Positions 35,885 through 45,420 of a stretch of 64,000 nucleotides of DNA are shown piece by piece. A program made the position numbers and the translations under genes. Numbering within the stretch: the first letter of the stretch is position 1; every line of letters starts with the position of its first letter. A model generated the notes under the pieces. It had not been told where the DNA came from and ran no database searches. It was given only the letters and a program-made list of their open reading frames with translations. Origin of the DNA: Haematospirillum sp. H4485 (GTDB lineage: Bacteria; Pseudomonadota; Alphaproteobacteria; Rhodospirillales; Rhodospirillaceae); the NCBI RefSeq assembly GCF_012102745.1, contig NZ_JAAVSY010000001.1, positions 186,001 through 250,000 of the forward strand. The letters run 5' to 3'.

Positions 35885-37450
35885 TCAGGCCGGTTTGCGG
35901 TTCTGGAAGCGACGCTCCATGTTGCTGCGCCCGCCAAATCCTCGCTTCTGGCCGAACTCGCGGTCAGGGCCGCGCCGTTCGCCGCCAGAGCGGTCATCTG
36001 CATGGAAGCTGCGTCTTTCGCCCTGCCGGAAGGATTTGCCAGCGCGGTGTCCGTCCTGCGCCTGCTGTCCTTCGCGCGGGGGCCTCCTTCCACCTTCTCC
36101 TTGCGCAGGATCATTCCGGCGTGACGAGAAATGCTGCCCGTCATTCCGTGTGCGACCAGAGAAAGAGGCGCTACGGTCATCGCGGTCGCGTCCGGGGCGT
36201 GTACGTTCACCACCCGGTTTTCCTTGATGGCGCCCGCCGCCCGGGCGACCACCGCCACCCCCGCGCTTGGGGGGGGCAACGTAGCGTCCGCTGGCATAAA
36301 GGCTCGCTATGTCTGTATTGTGGAATGCGTGCTCCAGTTCCATCGGAACCTGCATCCGGATAGCCTTTTCGATAGACCGCAGATAGGCAATTTCCTCGTT
36401 GTCACAGAAGGACAAGGCAATGCCGCCAGCGCCTGCACGGGCTGTGCGTCCGATCCGGTGTACATAGCTTTCCGGTTCGTTCGGCAGTTCATAGTTGATG
36501 ACGTGGGTTATTCCATCAACATCGATGCCGCGGGCTGCAATATCGGTTGCGACCAGCGCACGAACAATACCCTTGCGGAAGCCGTTCAGCGCTTTCTGGC
36601 GTGCACCTTGGGATTTGTCCCCGTGCAAGGCATCGGCTCTGATGCCCTGTTCGCTCAGATGCTCGACAACCCGGTTGGCACCGTGTTTGGTCCGTGTAAA
36701 GACAATAGCCCGGCTGACTTCGTTGCTGTTGAGCAGATCTGTAAGAAGATCGCGCTTGTCGCCGCGATGCACGAACAGGACGCGCTGTTCTATTCTTTCC
36801 GCTGTCGTGGACTGTGGTGCCACTTCAACGCGTACGCTCTCGCGCAGGTAATCCGTGGTCAGTTCTTCGACAGCGCGCGGCATTGTAGCCGAGAACAGCA
36901 GTGTTTGGCGATTGGGCGGCAGTCCCCGGAACAGGCGCTTGACATCATGGATGAAGCCCATGTCAAGCATGCGGTCCGCCTCGTCCAGCACAACAATTTC
37001 CGTTCCGTTCAGGCGAATTGTCCCTTGGTTGACGTGGTCAAGCAGGCGGCCGGGAGTTGCAACAAGAACATCAACGCCATTGGCCATGAAGCGTACTTGG
37101 GGGCCCATGCCAACGCCACCGAACACGACGGCCCGTTTCAGGCGCATGAAGCGCGAATAGGCGGCTAGGGAGTCCCCGATCTGCACGGCCAGTTCACGTG
37201 TTGGGGTCAAGATCAGTGCCCGGGCTGTTCGCGGGGCAGGGCGCATAGGGTTGCAAGCCAGGCGATGCAGGATAGGCAGGGTAAAGGCAGCAGTTTTTCC
37301 GGTTCCCGTTTGCGCAAGGCCCAGAACATCACGTCCTTCCAAGGCAGGAGGAATGGCTTTTCCCTGAATGGGAGTTGGTATGGAGTAGCCTTCTTCTTCC
37401 AGCGCTTTCAGCAGTCGCGGGTCAAGGCCAAGATCAGAAAATGGGGTCAT
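35885..37450 (-). CDS. rhlE: DEAD-box ATP-dependent RNA helicase RhlE-type
   Basis: RNA helicase of 521 aa for ribosome assembly or RNA turnover. The Q motif (FSDLGLDPRLL... PTPIQ), Walker A AQTGTGKT (46-53), PTREL, DEAD (156-159), SAT and HRIGRTARAG (331-340) are all intact. A tail from about residue 392 to 521 is almost entirely Gly, Arg, Pro, Asp and Gln, resembling RGG-type RNA-binding tails. Such tails vary among RhlE proteins. Symbol chosen by overall similarity; it could be another DEAD-box paralogue. Confidence 0.93.
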   Translation of the reverse strand: MTPFSDLGLDPRLLKALEEEGYSIPTPIQGKAIPPALEGRDVLGLAQTGTGKTAAFTLPILHRLACNPMRPAPRTARALILTPTRELAVQIGDSLAAYSRFMRLKRAVVFGGVGMGPQVRFMANGVDVLVATPGRLLDHVNQGTIRLNGTEIVVLDEADRMLDMGFIHDVKRLFRGLPPNRQTLLFSATMPRAVEELTTDYLRESVRVEVAPQSTTAERIEQRVLFVHRGDKRDLLTDLLNSNEVSRAIVFTRTKHGANRVVEHLSEQGIRADALHGDKSQGARQKALNGFRKGIVRALVATDIAARGIDVDGITHVINYELPNEPESYVHRIGRTARAGAGGIALSFCDNEEIAYLRSIEKAIRMQVPMELEHAFHNTDIASLYASGRYVAPPKRGGGGGRPGGGRHQGKPGGERTRPGRDRDDRSASFSGRTRNDGQHFSSRRNDPAQGEGGRRPPREGQQAQDGHRAGKSFRQGERRSFHADDRSGGERRGPDREFGQKRGFGGRSNMERRFQNRKPA

Positions 37451-37795
37451 GGTCGACGGAATTCTTTCAAAACAGGCCGCGCCCTGTCCGCATGCTCATG
37501 GCAGAAGGGGGAATGGCCACATAAAAAGGCGCCCCTGGGGCACGCAACCAGCGGGAGGAGAGGGAATTCAAGGCATATCGACGGCCGCCGCTTTGAAGCG
37601 GTATGCACATCTGCGCACAATCGCAAAGAATTCCTTGGCAATCACTGCCAAGCCGCCGAGGTGTAGCAGGCTAACAAAGTTTTTGCAATCCTTGATACGG
37701 GACGGGCCATTATTTCCGTGCATTAATGCCCTTCCAGATCTCGAGGAGGCATCTGGAAGGGCCTTCGAACATCCCTGGGGTGTTTCGTTATTGCC
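37451..37795. other. 345-nt intergenic region with a long hairpin
   Basis: It lies between the rhlE start and the indolepyruvate oxidoreductase stop, both minus strand. It contains the inverted repeat at 37728-37762 and otherwise no gene. The rhlE promoter should lie near 37460-37560. Confidence 0.6.
37728..37762 (-). terminator. Long perfect inverted repeat after the oxidoreductase gene
   Basis: GCCCTTCCAGAT (37728-37739) and its exact complement (37751-37762) form a 12-bp stem with an 11-nt loop, 33 nt beyond the stop. The minus-strand sequence after it (ATTAATG) lacks a T-run, so it may be a Rho-assisted terminator or mRNA stabiliser. Confidence 0.55.
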
Positions 37796-40700
37796 TTATC
37801 GTCCTTGATCTGTTTCCCGGATCTTCCAGATCAGGGATCGCCACTGTTCCCGTGCTTTTTCAATGCTTTTTTCCTTGATGTGCCCAAAACCCCGTATCTG
37901 CTCCGGAACGGAGGCTATTTTTACGGCAAGGTGAAGGGCGTCAGGATGCAGAGAGGTACAGACCTCACGGATATGATGACGGTACTCAGAAATCAGGGAT
38001 CTTTCTGTCCTACGTTCCTTGGTGTAGCCAAAAGGATCAAGCCAGGACCCGCGCAGCATCTTGAGGCGGGCAAGGATGTTAAAAACAGCAAAAATCCATG
38101 GCCCGAATTCGTATTTGCGCGGCTTGCTGTCCGGACGTTTCAGCCAAACCAGGAGTGGAGGGGCCAAGTGAACGGATACTCTGGCGCTGTCTCCGAATGT
38201 CTGGCGAATGCGTTCACGGAATGTGTGGTCCGTATAGAGCCTGGCAACCTCATACTCATCTTTGTAGCTCATCAGTTTTGCCAGGTTGCGGGCCGTAGCC
38301 AGTGTCAGATCCCTCTTGCCTGAAATTCGTGCTTCCTTCTCTTCGACCTGCTTCACAAAAGAACAATACTCTTCTGCCCATTGTTCGTTCTGCCAATCGG
38401 TCAGGTGTCGCGTTGCGTTAGCTATGACCGTATCCAGGTCATCTGTATCCTGTTGAGGTTCTCTTCCCCGGTTGGCCATGGACTGGACATAGTCTGGATC
38501 AACCGCCGCCAGGCGACCCCACGCCAAGGCGCGGCGGTTGGCATCTATCGCAACGCCATTAAGCGCGATGGCCCGGTCCAAGGCTTCCAGGCTGACGGGG
38601 ACAAGGCCCTTCTGGACGGCAAAGCCAAGCAGGAAAATATTGGCCATGATGCTGTCACCTGTCAGTGCTGTCGCTAACTGGCCTGCGTTGAGCCGCTGCA
38701 CGTGATCGGCCCCGACACAGGCCTCAAGTATGGACAGAAGACGGTCGCCCTGTACGCTGAAATCCGGATCACGCGTGAAAGATCCGGTCTGGATTTCCAA
38801 GGTATTGCAAATAACCTGGCTGTACCCGGGACACAGGGTTCCCAGAGAGTCCGGACTGGTTGCCACAACCATGTCACAGGCCAGCAGGACATCGGCTTGC
38901 TCCCTGTCTATACGTGCCTGATTCAGGGCATCGGGTATCGAGGCAATGCGCACATGGCTGAGAACGCTCCCCCCCTTTTGCGCAAAGCCCATAAAGTCCA
39001 GAACGCTGGCTCCCTTGCCTTCAAGATGAGCTGCCATGCACAGCAACGCCCCTATGGTTACAACGCCTGTTCCCCCGACGCCAGTGACCAGAATTTCCCA
39101 TGGTTTCTCAAGGACAGAGGGGCGGTGGGGTATCGGCAGGTTTGCCAGCCTTGCGGCCAGATCCGGTGTATCATCCACGCCCTTGGGTTTGCGCAGTTCA
39201 GCGCTGCGGATACTGACAAAGCTGGGGCAGAATCCATCGACGCACAGAAAATCCTTGTTACAGGATGATTGGTCGATCTGCCTTTTGCGCCCGGCAGGTG
39301 TTTCTACAGGTTGCAGGGACAGGCAATTGGATTGCATGCCGCAGTCGCCACACCCTTCGCAGACGGCTTCGTTGATCATCAGTCGTCTTGGTGGGTCGGC
39401 CAGAAGCCCCCGTTTGCGCTTGCGTCGTTTTTCTGCCGCACACATCTGATCATAGACCAGTACACTTACGCCCCGGTGTGTCGCAAGTTCCCGCTGTACC
39501 TGGTTGATATCGCGGCGATGATGGATGGTGACGCCTGGTGCAAAGTTCAGGGTGCGTGGATATTTATCCGGATCATCTGTGACAACCGCAATGCGCCGCA
39601 CGCCTTCGGCATGAACCAGTCGCGTGATCTGGTCAACGGTTAGATTGCCATCGTGAGGTTGCCCCCCGGTCATGGCAACAGCATCATTGAACAGAATTTT
39701 GTAGGTCAGGGTTGTTCCTGCGGCAACAGCCTGTCTGAGGGCCAAGCTGCCGGAGTGAAAAAAGGTACCATCGCCAATATTCTGGAAGACGTGAGTGCGC
39801 AGGCTGAACGGAGCTTGTCCTACCCAGTTCGCACCTTCTCCTCCCATCTGGGTCAGGCCGCCGGTGTTCCGGTCCATCCAGCTGGCCATGAAGTGACAAC
39901 CAATTCCGGCAAAGGCTTTTGCGCCTTCTGGGATCAGTGTCGAGGAGCTGTGCGGGCAGCCAGAACAAAAGTATGGAATTCGACGGATCTCGGACGGTGA
40001 TTGGCCCGAGCCTGGCGGCGGAACGATTGCGGCAAGTTTGCTGTTAAGCTGTTCAAGGAGATCGGGAACGTAAGGGCCAAGTCGTTGGACAAGGATCGGA
40101 GCAATGCGCGATGGCCTTAACTCACCCGATGAGGGGAGAAGGTTTTGCCCCGCACCATCCGTTTTTCCTGTGATCAGGGGGGCATTTCTGTTCCCGTACA
40201 GGATTGATTTAACCTGTTCTTCGACAAAGCTATGCTTTTCTTCAACAACAAGAATTTCACGCAAGCCATGAGCAAAGCGCCGTATTGATTCTGGCTCCAG
40301 TGGCCATGTCAGGCCCGGGTACAGAATACGAATGCCGCGCTGTTGAAGATCGACCATTCCCAGTCCCAGGCGCATCAGGGATTCTTTCAGATCCGTAAAT
40401 GCCTTGCCGGTTGCGATAATGCCAAACACGGCTTGGTCCTGATTGCCGAGGTACTGGTTCAGGGCAGGATTGGCCCGTGCAAAGGCCAGAACCGCTTCTT
40501 TTTTGGCAAACTGTCTTTCTTCCAGGCCGGGGCCTGGCATGTCGGGCCAGCGGTAGTGCAGTCCTCCGGGAGGCGCGATAAAATCATCTGGATTGCAGAT
40601 ATGCAGACTGTGTGGACTAAGCTCAATGGAGCAGGCGCTTTCCACAGTTTCGGAAATAGCCTTGAAGCCAACCCAGGTCCCGCTGAAGCGGGAGAGGGCC

Positions 40701-41296
40701 CACCCGTACAGGCCAAATTCCAGGTAGTCTGCTATATTGGCCGGGTGAAGGACCGGTACGTTCCATGAGGCAAATGCCTGTTCGGACTGGAAAGGCATGG
40801 ATGAGCTGACAGCACCGTGGTCATCTCCGACCACCAGAAGAACACCCCCGTTTGGGGATGAGCCATATGCTGATCCTATCCTTATGGCATCGCCGGACCG
40901 GTCAAGGCCGGGGCCTTTGCCATACCACAGGGAAAAGACGCCCTTGACCCGGCTTTCACCACTGCTTTCAACCTGCTGCGTTCCAAGAATGGCGGTGGCT
41001 GCTAGTTCTTCGTTGACTGCAGGCTGGAAATGGATGCCTGAGGCCAAAAGCAGATTGCGGGCTTGCCAGAGTGCCTGGTCGTATCCTCCCAATGGGCTGC
41101 CGCGATACCCCGAGATAAAGCCCTCGGTTTGCAGGCCGGCCTGTAGATCCCGTCTTTTTTGCATCAGAACCAGGCGCACCAGGGCCTGGGTTCCTGTCAG
41201 CCAAACGCGCCCTTCCGTACGGTTATAGCGATCTTCAAGTGTGTATTCACGATCCAGTCCGCCAGCGCAGACCTCGGGGCCGGGGTTGTAGGTCAT
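37796..41296 (-). CDS. Indolepyruvate ferredoxin oxidoreductase family protein (fused)
   Basis: This 1,166-aa enzyme oxidatively decarboxylates aryl pyruvates (from aromatic amino acids) to acyl-CoA. It fuses the alpha and beta subunits of archaeal Ior. The N-terminal pyrimidine-binding domain contains TEGFISGYRGSPLGGYD. A thiamine-diphosphate domain includes GGEGANWVG and GDGTFFHSG. A ferredoxin-like cluster site CEGCGDCGMQSNC follows, with two further cysteines near. A gamma-type domain (VTGVGGTGVVTIG) and a C-terminal extension complete it. Such fusions occur in alpha- and betaproteobacteria. ATG 41296 follows GAGGGA. It is transcribed alone. Confidence 0.92.
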   Translation of the reverse strand: MTYNPGPEVCAGGLDREYTLEDRYNRTEGRVWLTGTQALVRLVLMQKRRDLQAGLQTEGFISGYRGSPLGGYDQALWQARNLLLASGIHFQPAVNEELAATAILGTQQVESSGESRVKGVFSLWYGKGPGLDRSGDAIRIGSAYGSSPNGGVLLVVGDDHGAVSSSMPFQSEQAFASWNVPVLHPANIADYLEFGLYGWALSRFSGTWVGFKAISETVESACSIELSPHSLHICNPDDFIAPPGGLHYRWPDMPGPGLEERQFAKKEAVLAFARANPALNQYLGNQDQAVFGIIATGKAFTDLKESLMRLGLGMVDLQQRGIRILYPGLTWPLEPESIRRFAHGLREILVVEEKHSFVEEQVKSILYGNRNAPLITGKTDGAGQNLLPSSGELRPSRIAPILVQRLGPYVPDLLEQLNSKLAAIVPPPGSGQSPSEIRRIPYFCSGCPHSSSTLIPEGAKAFAGIGCHFMASWMDRNTGGLTQMGGEGANWVGQAPFSLRTHVFQNIGDGTFFHSGSLALRQAVAAGTTLTYKILFNDAVAMTGGQPHDGNLTVDQITRLVHAEGVRRIAVVTDDPDKYPRTLNFAPGVTIHHRRDINQVQRELATHRGVSVLVYDQMCAAEKRRKRKRGLLADPPRRLMINEAVCEGCGDCGMQSNCLSLQPVETPAGRKRQIDQSSCNKDFLCVDGFCPSFVSIRSAELRKPKGVDDTPDLAARLANLPIPHRPSVLEKPWEILVTGVGGTGVVTIGALLCMAAHLEGKGASVLDFMGFAQKGGSVLSHVRIASIPDALNQARIDREQADVLLACDMVVATSPDSLGTLCPGYSQVICNTLEIQTGSFTRDPDFSVQGDRLLSILEACVGADHVQRLNAGQLATALTGDSIMANIFLLGFAVQKGLVPVSLEALDRAIALNGVAIDANRRALAWGRLAAVDPDYVQSMANRGREPQQDTDDLDTVIANATRHLTDWQNEQWAEEYCSFVKQVEEKEARISGKRDLTLATARNLAKLMSYKDEYEVARLYTDHTFRERIRQTFGDSARVSVHLAPPLLVWLKRPDSKPRKYEFGPWIFAVFNILARLKMLRGSWLDPFGYTKERRTERSLISEYRHHIREVCTSLHPDALHLAVKIASVPEQIRGFGHIKEKSIEKAREQWRSLIWKIRETDQGR

Positions 41297-41721
41297 TTCA
41301 TCCCTCGTTTTATCGTCCCTGTAACGCTTGGAAATCCGCGCGTCCAAAGCCGAATAGTTTTTAATTGTATGCAGAAATCTATTCTATCTTGCGGCGAATA
41401 ATCAACCTCTCCTCGTTCAGGCTGATTTATATCTGGTTATGCGTTTTTCTCTCTCATCAGAGATATGCCGGGCATAATGGTTTCCGATCTGCTTGGTATG
41501 GGGATTCATTGTCTGACGTGCTTCCCGGTTTGCAGGGAGTGCTCTGACAGTTTTGTGTCGCTTCTGTTGTGAAACAGGAAAACCTATTAGGAACAGAGAT
41601 TTATAGTGTATTGAGTTTTTGGGGATTTAGACTACCATGCAGCCTCGCCTGCTTCGGTGCGGGGATGTTCGTTTGGTCCTCTGGTGTGAGTGGGTGTTGC
41701 CTTGTTCAGGAATTCAGAAAT
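41297..41721. other. 425-nt divergent intergenic region
   Basis: It separates the oxidoreductase gene (minus) from the secreted cysteine protein (plus), so it must contain both promoters. The frame of the plus gene is open back to 41569 but without signal sequence or ribosome site. I see no other feature. Confidence 0.6.
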
Positions 41722-42147
41722 ATGAAAAAATCCCTGTGCGCTTTTGTCGTGTGTGTTGTTGTTTGTGCCCTTGGTTTTCCCGGCCTTGGTCTCGCCCGTA
41801 ATGCGGATGATTCAAGGGATGGTGCTGTGCCTGCTTCGTCGGTACAGGTTGCAGCTTCTGGCAAGGATGGGGCAAAGGGAGCGCAGTCCCAGCGTGCGGC
41901 AAAAAAAACACCGTCTCCCGCTGTGTCTGGAGAGTGCGCATGGATTGGCAAAAGGGTCTTAAGTCTTTTATCCAGGGATGATGTGGATCAGGCCAACCGA
42001 TTCATGAATTTTTATCGGTTGTTTGGTTGCAAGGAGAGTCATATTGGGCCATCTTTCCGTTGTGTGATTTCTGATGCATCTGCGGGAGCCCTGAATGCGG
42101 AGGATATGGCCGCCCGGGTTGACCGTTGCTGGAACAGCCCTCTTTAA
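41722..42147 (+). CDS. Small secreted four-cysteine protein
   Basis: The product is 141 aa with an N-terminal signal sequence (MKKSLCAFVVCVVVCALGF, cleavage near GLA-R). After a low-complexity linker (about 28-70, Ala/Ser/Lys/Gln-rich) comes a compact domain with four cysteines (ECAWIG, GCKES, RCVIS, RCWNS) that could form two disulfides. Its position just before a beta-glucan synthase suggests a role in periplasmic glucan or envelope assembly. It resembles small proteins annotated as beta-1,3/1,6-glucan biosynthesis proteins in relatives, from memory and with low certainty. Confidence 0.75.
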   Translation: MKKSLCAFVVCVVVCALGFPGLGLARNADDSRDGAVPASSVQVAASGKDGAKGAQSQRAAKKTPSPAVSGECAWIGKRVLSLLSRDDVDQANRFMNFYRLFGCKESHIGPSFRCVISDASAGALNAEDMAARVDRCWNSPL

Positions 42148-42211
42148 GTTTGATCTTTGCCCGGTCCGGCTACGCTGTACTGTGCTCTTTTAGTAGTGCT
42201 CGGCTTTCAGT

Positions 42212-42246
42212 GCCCCGGAACCTTCGTGTTGGTTTCGGGGCTTTTT
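42212..42246 (+). terminator. Rho-independent terminator just upstream of the glucan synthase
   Basis: An 11-bp stem (42212-42222 with 42231-42241, one G-U) with an 8-nt loop is followed by TTTTT. It ends 14 nt before the GTG start of the glucan synthase, so it terminates the secreted-protein transcript and could attenuate readthrough. Confidence 0.85.
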
Positions 42247-42260
42247 CAGGGTAAGGGACT

Positions 42261-44924
42261 GTGGTGCGTGTTTTCTTTGCCGTCCTGGTTGCAGCTTTCG
42301 TACACTTCCTTGTTTGGCAAGGGGCCAACGTTACCGTTGTGCCTCCCGATATCGTTGGTGAGCAGGGATTTGACATGCCGATCGATTCCCTGTCTTTCAG
42401 CCCGTTTCGTCCGGGAGATGATCCTGTTGCAGGAACATCTGTCAGCATAGACCGCATCAATCAGGATCTGGAACTGCTATCCCATTATACGCGGAATGTA
42501 CGCCTGTATTCGTCTCGTCTCGGGTTGGAGAATGTTCCCGAGATTGCACGCAATTATGCCATGTACGTTACAACAGCGGCATGGTTGTCCGGTGATCTGG
42601 TCGAAGACCGGGCCGAGATAGAGCGGGCCATACGGCTCACCACGGGCAACTGGAATGTACGCTCGCTGTATATTGGCAACGAGGCCCTGCTGCGGGCTGA
42701 AATTACAATTGACGAGCTCATAGCCTATCTTCGGGAGACACGGGGACGCGTGAATGTTCCTGTTTCGACCGGGGAAACATGGGATGTGTGGCTGAAGTAT
42801 CCGCAGCTTGTCCGCGAGGTTGACTTTATCGCGGCGCATTTGCTCCCGTACTGGGAAGGAGTGCCTTGGGATCAGGCTGTCAAGGTTGCGTATGAGAGGC
42901 TGGATGCCTTGAAGCAAGCCTACCCTGGCAAACGCATTATCGTTGCCGAATTTGGTTGGCCCAGCCAAGGTTATAACTTCAAGGCTGCCGATACGGGGCG
43001 TCATGTGCAGGCCGAAGTTATTCGTGGCTTTATTCGTGAAGCGCATCGGCGCGGTGTGGAGTACAACATCATCGAGGCTTTTGATCAGCCTTGGAAAGTC
43101 AATGAAGGTTCAGTCGGGGCGTATTGGGGCATTTTTGATTCCGCCCGGAACCTGAAGTTTCCTCTGGAGGGGCGTTTTGAGGTTCGGTATGACCGGGTTG
43201 CTGTGATCGCCTTGATCATTGGCGCATGCCTTACGATACTTGGCTTGCGTCGCCAGAAGCCAACCCTTTTGCACGCTCTTATTTATGCTTTGGCAGCCAA
43301 TGGATTTGCGGCTGGTATTGCTCTGGCCGGGGCCTATCCTTTCACGAACTACATGAACTTTGGAACGGGGATCATGTGGTTTATGGGGGTGCTTATGGTT
43401 ATTCCCCTTGCCATCATGACATTGGCAAAAGTTAACGAGATCAGCGAGGTTCTTCTAGGTTTAAAGCCAAAACGGCTCGTTCGTGCAGGTCAGGTGCATG
43501 GCGATGATGCGTTCTGCCCCAAGGTTTCTATTCATGTGCCGGCTTATCGCGAGAATCCGGCCTTGCTGATGCATACCCTGACTACGTGTGCCGACCTTGA
43601 TTATCCAGATTTTGAGGTTCTGGTAATCATGAACAACACAACGGAATCTGAGTATTGGAGGCCGGTTGCGGATCATTGCGCATGTTTGAATCGCCAACTG
43701 GGCCGTGAAATTTTCAAGTTTATTTACTTGCCGCGTGTTATTGGATACAAGGCCGGTGCCATGACCATGGCCTATTCCTTTACAGCACCCGATGCCTCCG
43801 TTATTGCAGTTATTGATGCTGATTATGCTGTTCATCCGCATTGGCTCAGAGATCTTTGTCCTTGTTTCAAGGACCCTGAAATTGCCTTGGTACAGGCTCC
43901 ACAAGATCACCGGGATGCCCATGAAAGTCTCTTCAAGTCGATGATGAATTGGGAGTATGCCGGTTTTTTTGATATCGGCATGGTACAGCGTAATGAGGAT
44001 AACGCTATTGTTGCGCATGGAACAATGTTGATGGTGCGGCGTACGGCTTTTGACGAGGTCGGAGGCTGGTCCACAGACACCATTGTTGAAGATACCGAGC
44101 TGGGTCTCCGTTTGTTTGAAGCCGGGTACGAAGCGGCATACACAAATCGGCGATACGGCTGGGGAATGTTGCCTGATACCTTTGATGCCTTCAAAAAACA
44201 GCGCCATCGCTGGGCGTATGGTGCTGTACAGATTATCAAGAAGCATCGTCGGCATATGATGCCGAATTCCGAGACACTGACCCCGCAACAGCGGCGGCAG
44301 TTTATAGCAGGATGGATCTTTTGGCTTTCTGATGCGCTTGGCGTCATGGTGGCCATGCTGAATTTGGTCTGGGTTCCGATGATCGTTTTTGTCGGTATGG
44401 TTCTTCCCATGATGTCCTTGACGATTCCTATCCTGACCAGTTTTGCGATTAATATCCTTCATTGCTTTCTTCTTTACAGAAAGCGTGTAAGAGCGGCTGT
44501 GCCAGAAATTTTTGGAGCCGCTATCGCCGCTATGAGCTTGCAGCTTGTTGTCGGGCGTGCCGTATATACCGGTCTCGTTAAGGACAACTTGCCCTTTATT
44601 CGTACGGAAAAGGGGCGGAACAGCGCTCAGGGATCTGTGCAGAGCCAGTCCCGCTTTCGTGACAGTCCGGTTTTTGGTGAAAGCATTCTTGGGTGCTCTC
44701 TGCTTGTTGCGGCATCTGTTCTTTTTATCATGAATCCGCTTGATATTATGGAGCAGGATGTTTTTGCAGCAACCGTTGCTGTTCAGGCCATTCCGTTCTT
44801 GTCGGCTGTTATTATGCGGTGGATTGAAAAGAAGAGTGTGGGTAACCAAATTCCGCCTGTGGTAGGTGCCCAAGAACCTCCTGTGATTGCCATGGCCGAT
44901 GAGCGAGATGAAATGGCGGTGTAA
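42261..44924 (+). CDS. Beta-glucan synthase, GH17-GT2 fusion (NdvB/NdvC-like)
   Basis: An 887-aa inner-membrane protein. An N-terminal membrane helix is followed by a GH17-like domain (about 60-310) with both catalytic glutamates: IGNE (Glu141) and VAEFGWPS (Glu230). Membrane helices span about 312-330, 338-360 and 372-390. The GT2 domain (about 418-660) has VIDADY (519-521), IVEDTE (610-611) and QRHRW (647-651), then further helices. This is the architecture of the P. aeruginosa NdvB and Bradyrhizobium glucan enzymes, which make periplasmic beta-1,3-glucans. GTG 42261 is preceded by AAGGGA. Confidence 0.9.
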   Translation: MVRVFFAVLVAAFVHFLVWQGANVTVVPPDIVGEQGFDMPIDSLSFSPFRPGDDPVAGTSVSIDRINQDLELLSHYTRNVRLYSSRLGLENVPEIARNYAMYVTTAAWLSGDLVEDRAEIERAIRLTTGNWNVRSLYIGNEALLRAEITIDELIAYLRETRGRVNVPVSTGETWDVWLKYPQLVREVDFIAAHLLPYWEGVPWDQAVKVAYERLDALKQAYPGKRIIVAEFGWPSQGYNFKAADTGRHVQAEVIRGFIREAHRRGVEYNIIEAFDQPWKVNEGSVGAYWGIFDSARNLKFPLEGRFEVRYDRVAVIALIIGACLTILGLRRQKPTLLHALIYALAANGFAAGIALAGAYPFTNYMNFGTGIMWFMGVLMVIPLAIMTLAKVNEISEVLLGLKPKRLVRAGQVHGDDAFCPKVSIHVPAYRENPALLMHTLTTCADLDYPDFEVLVIMNNTTESEYWRPVADHCACLNRQLGREIFKFIYLPRVIGYKAGAMTMAYSFTAPDASVIAVIDADYAVHPHWLRDLCPCFKDPEIALVQAPQDHRDAHESLFKSMMNWEYAGFFDIGMVQRNEDNAIVAHGTMLMVRRTAFDEVGGWSTDTIVEDTELGLRLFEAGYEAAYTNRRYGWGMLPDTFDAFKKQRHRWAYGAVQIIKKHRRHMMPNSETLTPQQRRQFIAGWIFWLSDALGVMVAMLNLVWVPMIVFVGMVLPMMSLTIPILTSFAINILHCFLLYRKRVRAAVPEIFGAAIAAMSLQLVVGRAVYTGLVKDNLPFIRTEKGRNSAQGSVQSQSRFRDSPVFGESILGCSLLVAASVLFIMNPLDIMEQDVFAATVAVQAIPFLSAVIMRWIEKKSVGNQIPPVVGAQEPPVIAMADERDEMAV

Positions 44925-45023
44925 CCGGTGTTTTTCTGTGTAATCATTGTGCAATCTACTTGAGCGTGTGAGCTTGATGTCGCTATCATGGCAGGAACCC
45001 GTTATGTGGCAGGTGGATCAGGG

Positions 45024-45407
45024 ATGACTTTCCCAGCTTGGTCGGTTGCATGTCTTCTTGTCTGCTTGGCTGTTGCGGTGCCATGTGCAGCTGCGAAGTC
45101 GGCTGTTAACTGTGAGACGACAGAGTTGGAGGCAGAACTTGTTTCGTGCGCCAAGGATGAGCTCAAGCGGACGGAGTCTGCCTTGGATGGGATGATGCGG
45201 CGCGTTATGCGTACCGTGCCGGCCTCGATTCACGAGGCCTTGCAGAATGCCCAGTCAGCTTGGAATCGATACCGCGAGGCCGAGTGCGCTTGGAATGCGC
45301 TGGATCCTGAAACCGGGAAAGCCGACGATTTGATGCGTCTGACGTGCTTGAATGACTTGGCTCTAACCCGTATTGACGAGCTGGATGCTTCTCTCGGTGG
45401 CAATTAG
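45024..45407 (+). CDS. LprI-like (DUF1311) exported protein
   Basis: The protein is 127 aa with a signal peptide ending near CAAAKSA (about 25). The mature part has the DUF1311/LprI pattern: NCETTELEAELVSCAKDELKRTESAL, then QNAQSAWNRYREAECAW and a late LTCLNDLALTR. The cysteines would form disulfides. LprI-type domains bind or inhibit lysozyme in some bacteria, so periplasmic protection is possible but not shown. ATG 45024 follows AGGTGG. The upstream glucan synthase gene ends 99 nt before it. Confidence 0.82.
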   Translation: MTFPAWSVACLLVCLAVAVPCAAAKSAVNCETTELEAELVSCAKDELKRTESALDGMMRRVMRTVPASIHEALQNAQSAWNRYREAECAWNALDPETGKADDLMRLTCLNDLALTRIDELDASLGGN

Positions 45408-45420
45408 GTTTTTTGCTCTG

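Noticed and set aside
36131-37168. A 345-codon plus-strand frame opposite rhlE
   Set aside because: The DEAD-box motifs are clear on the minus strand; the opposite frame is a shadow.
43461-44954. A 497-codon open frame antisense to the glucan synthase
   Set aside because: It mirrors the codon bias of the plus-strand gene, has no recognisable domain and lacks a ribosome site.
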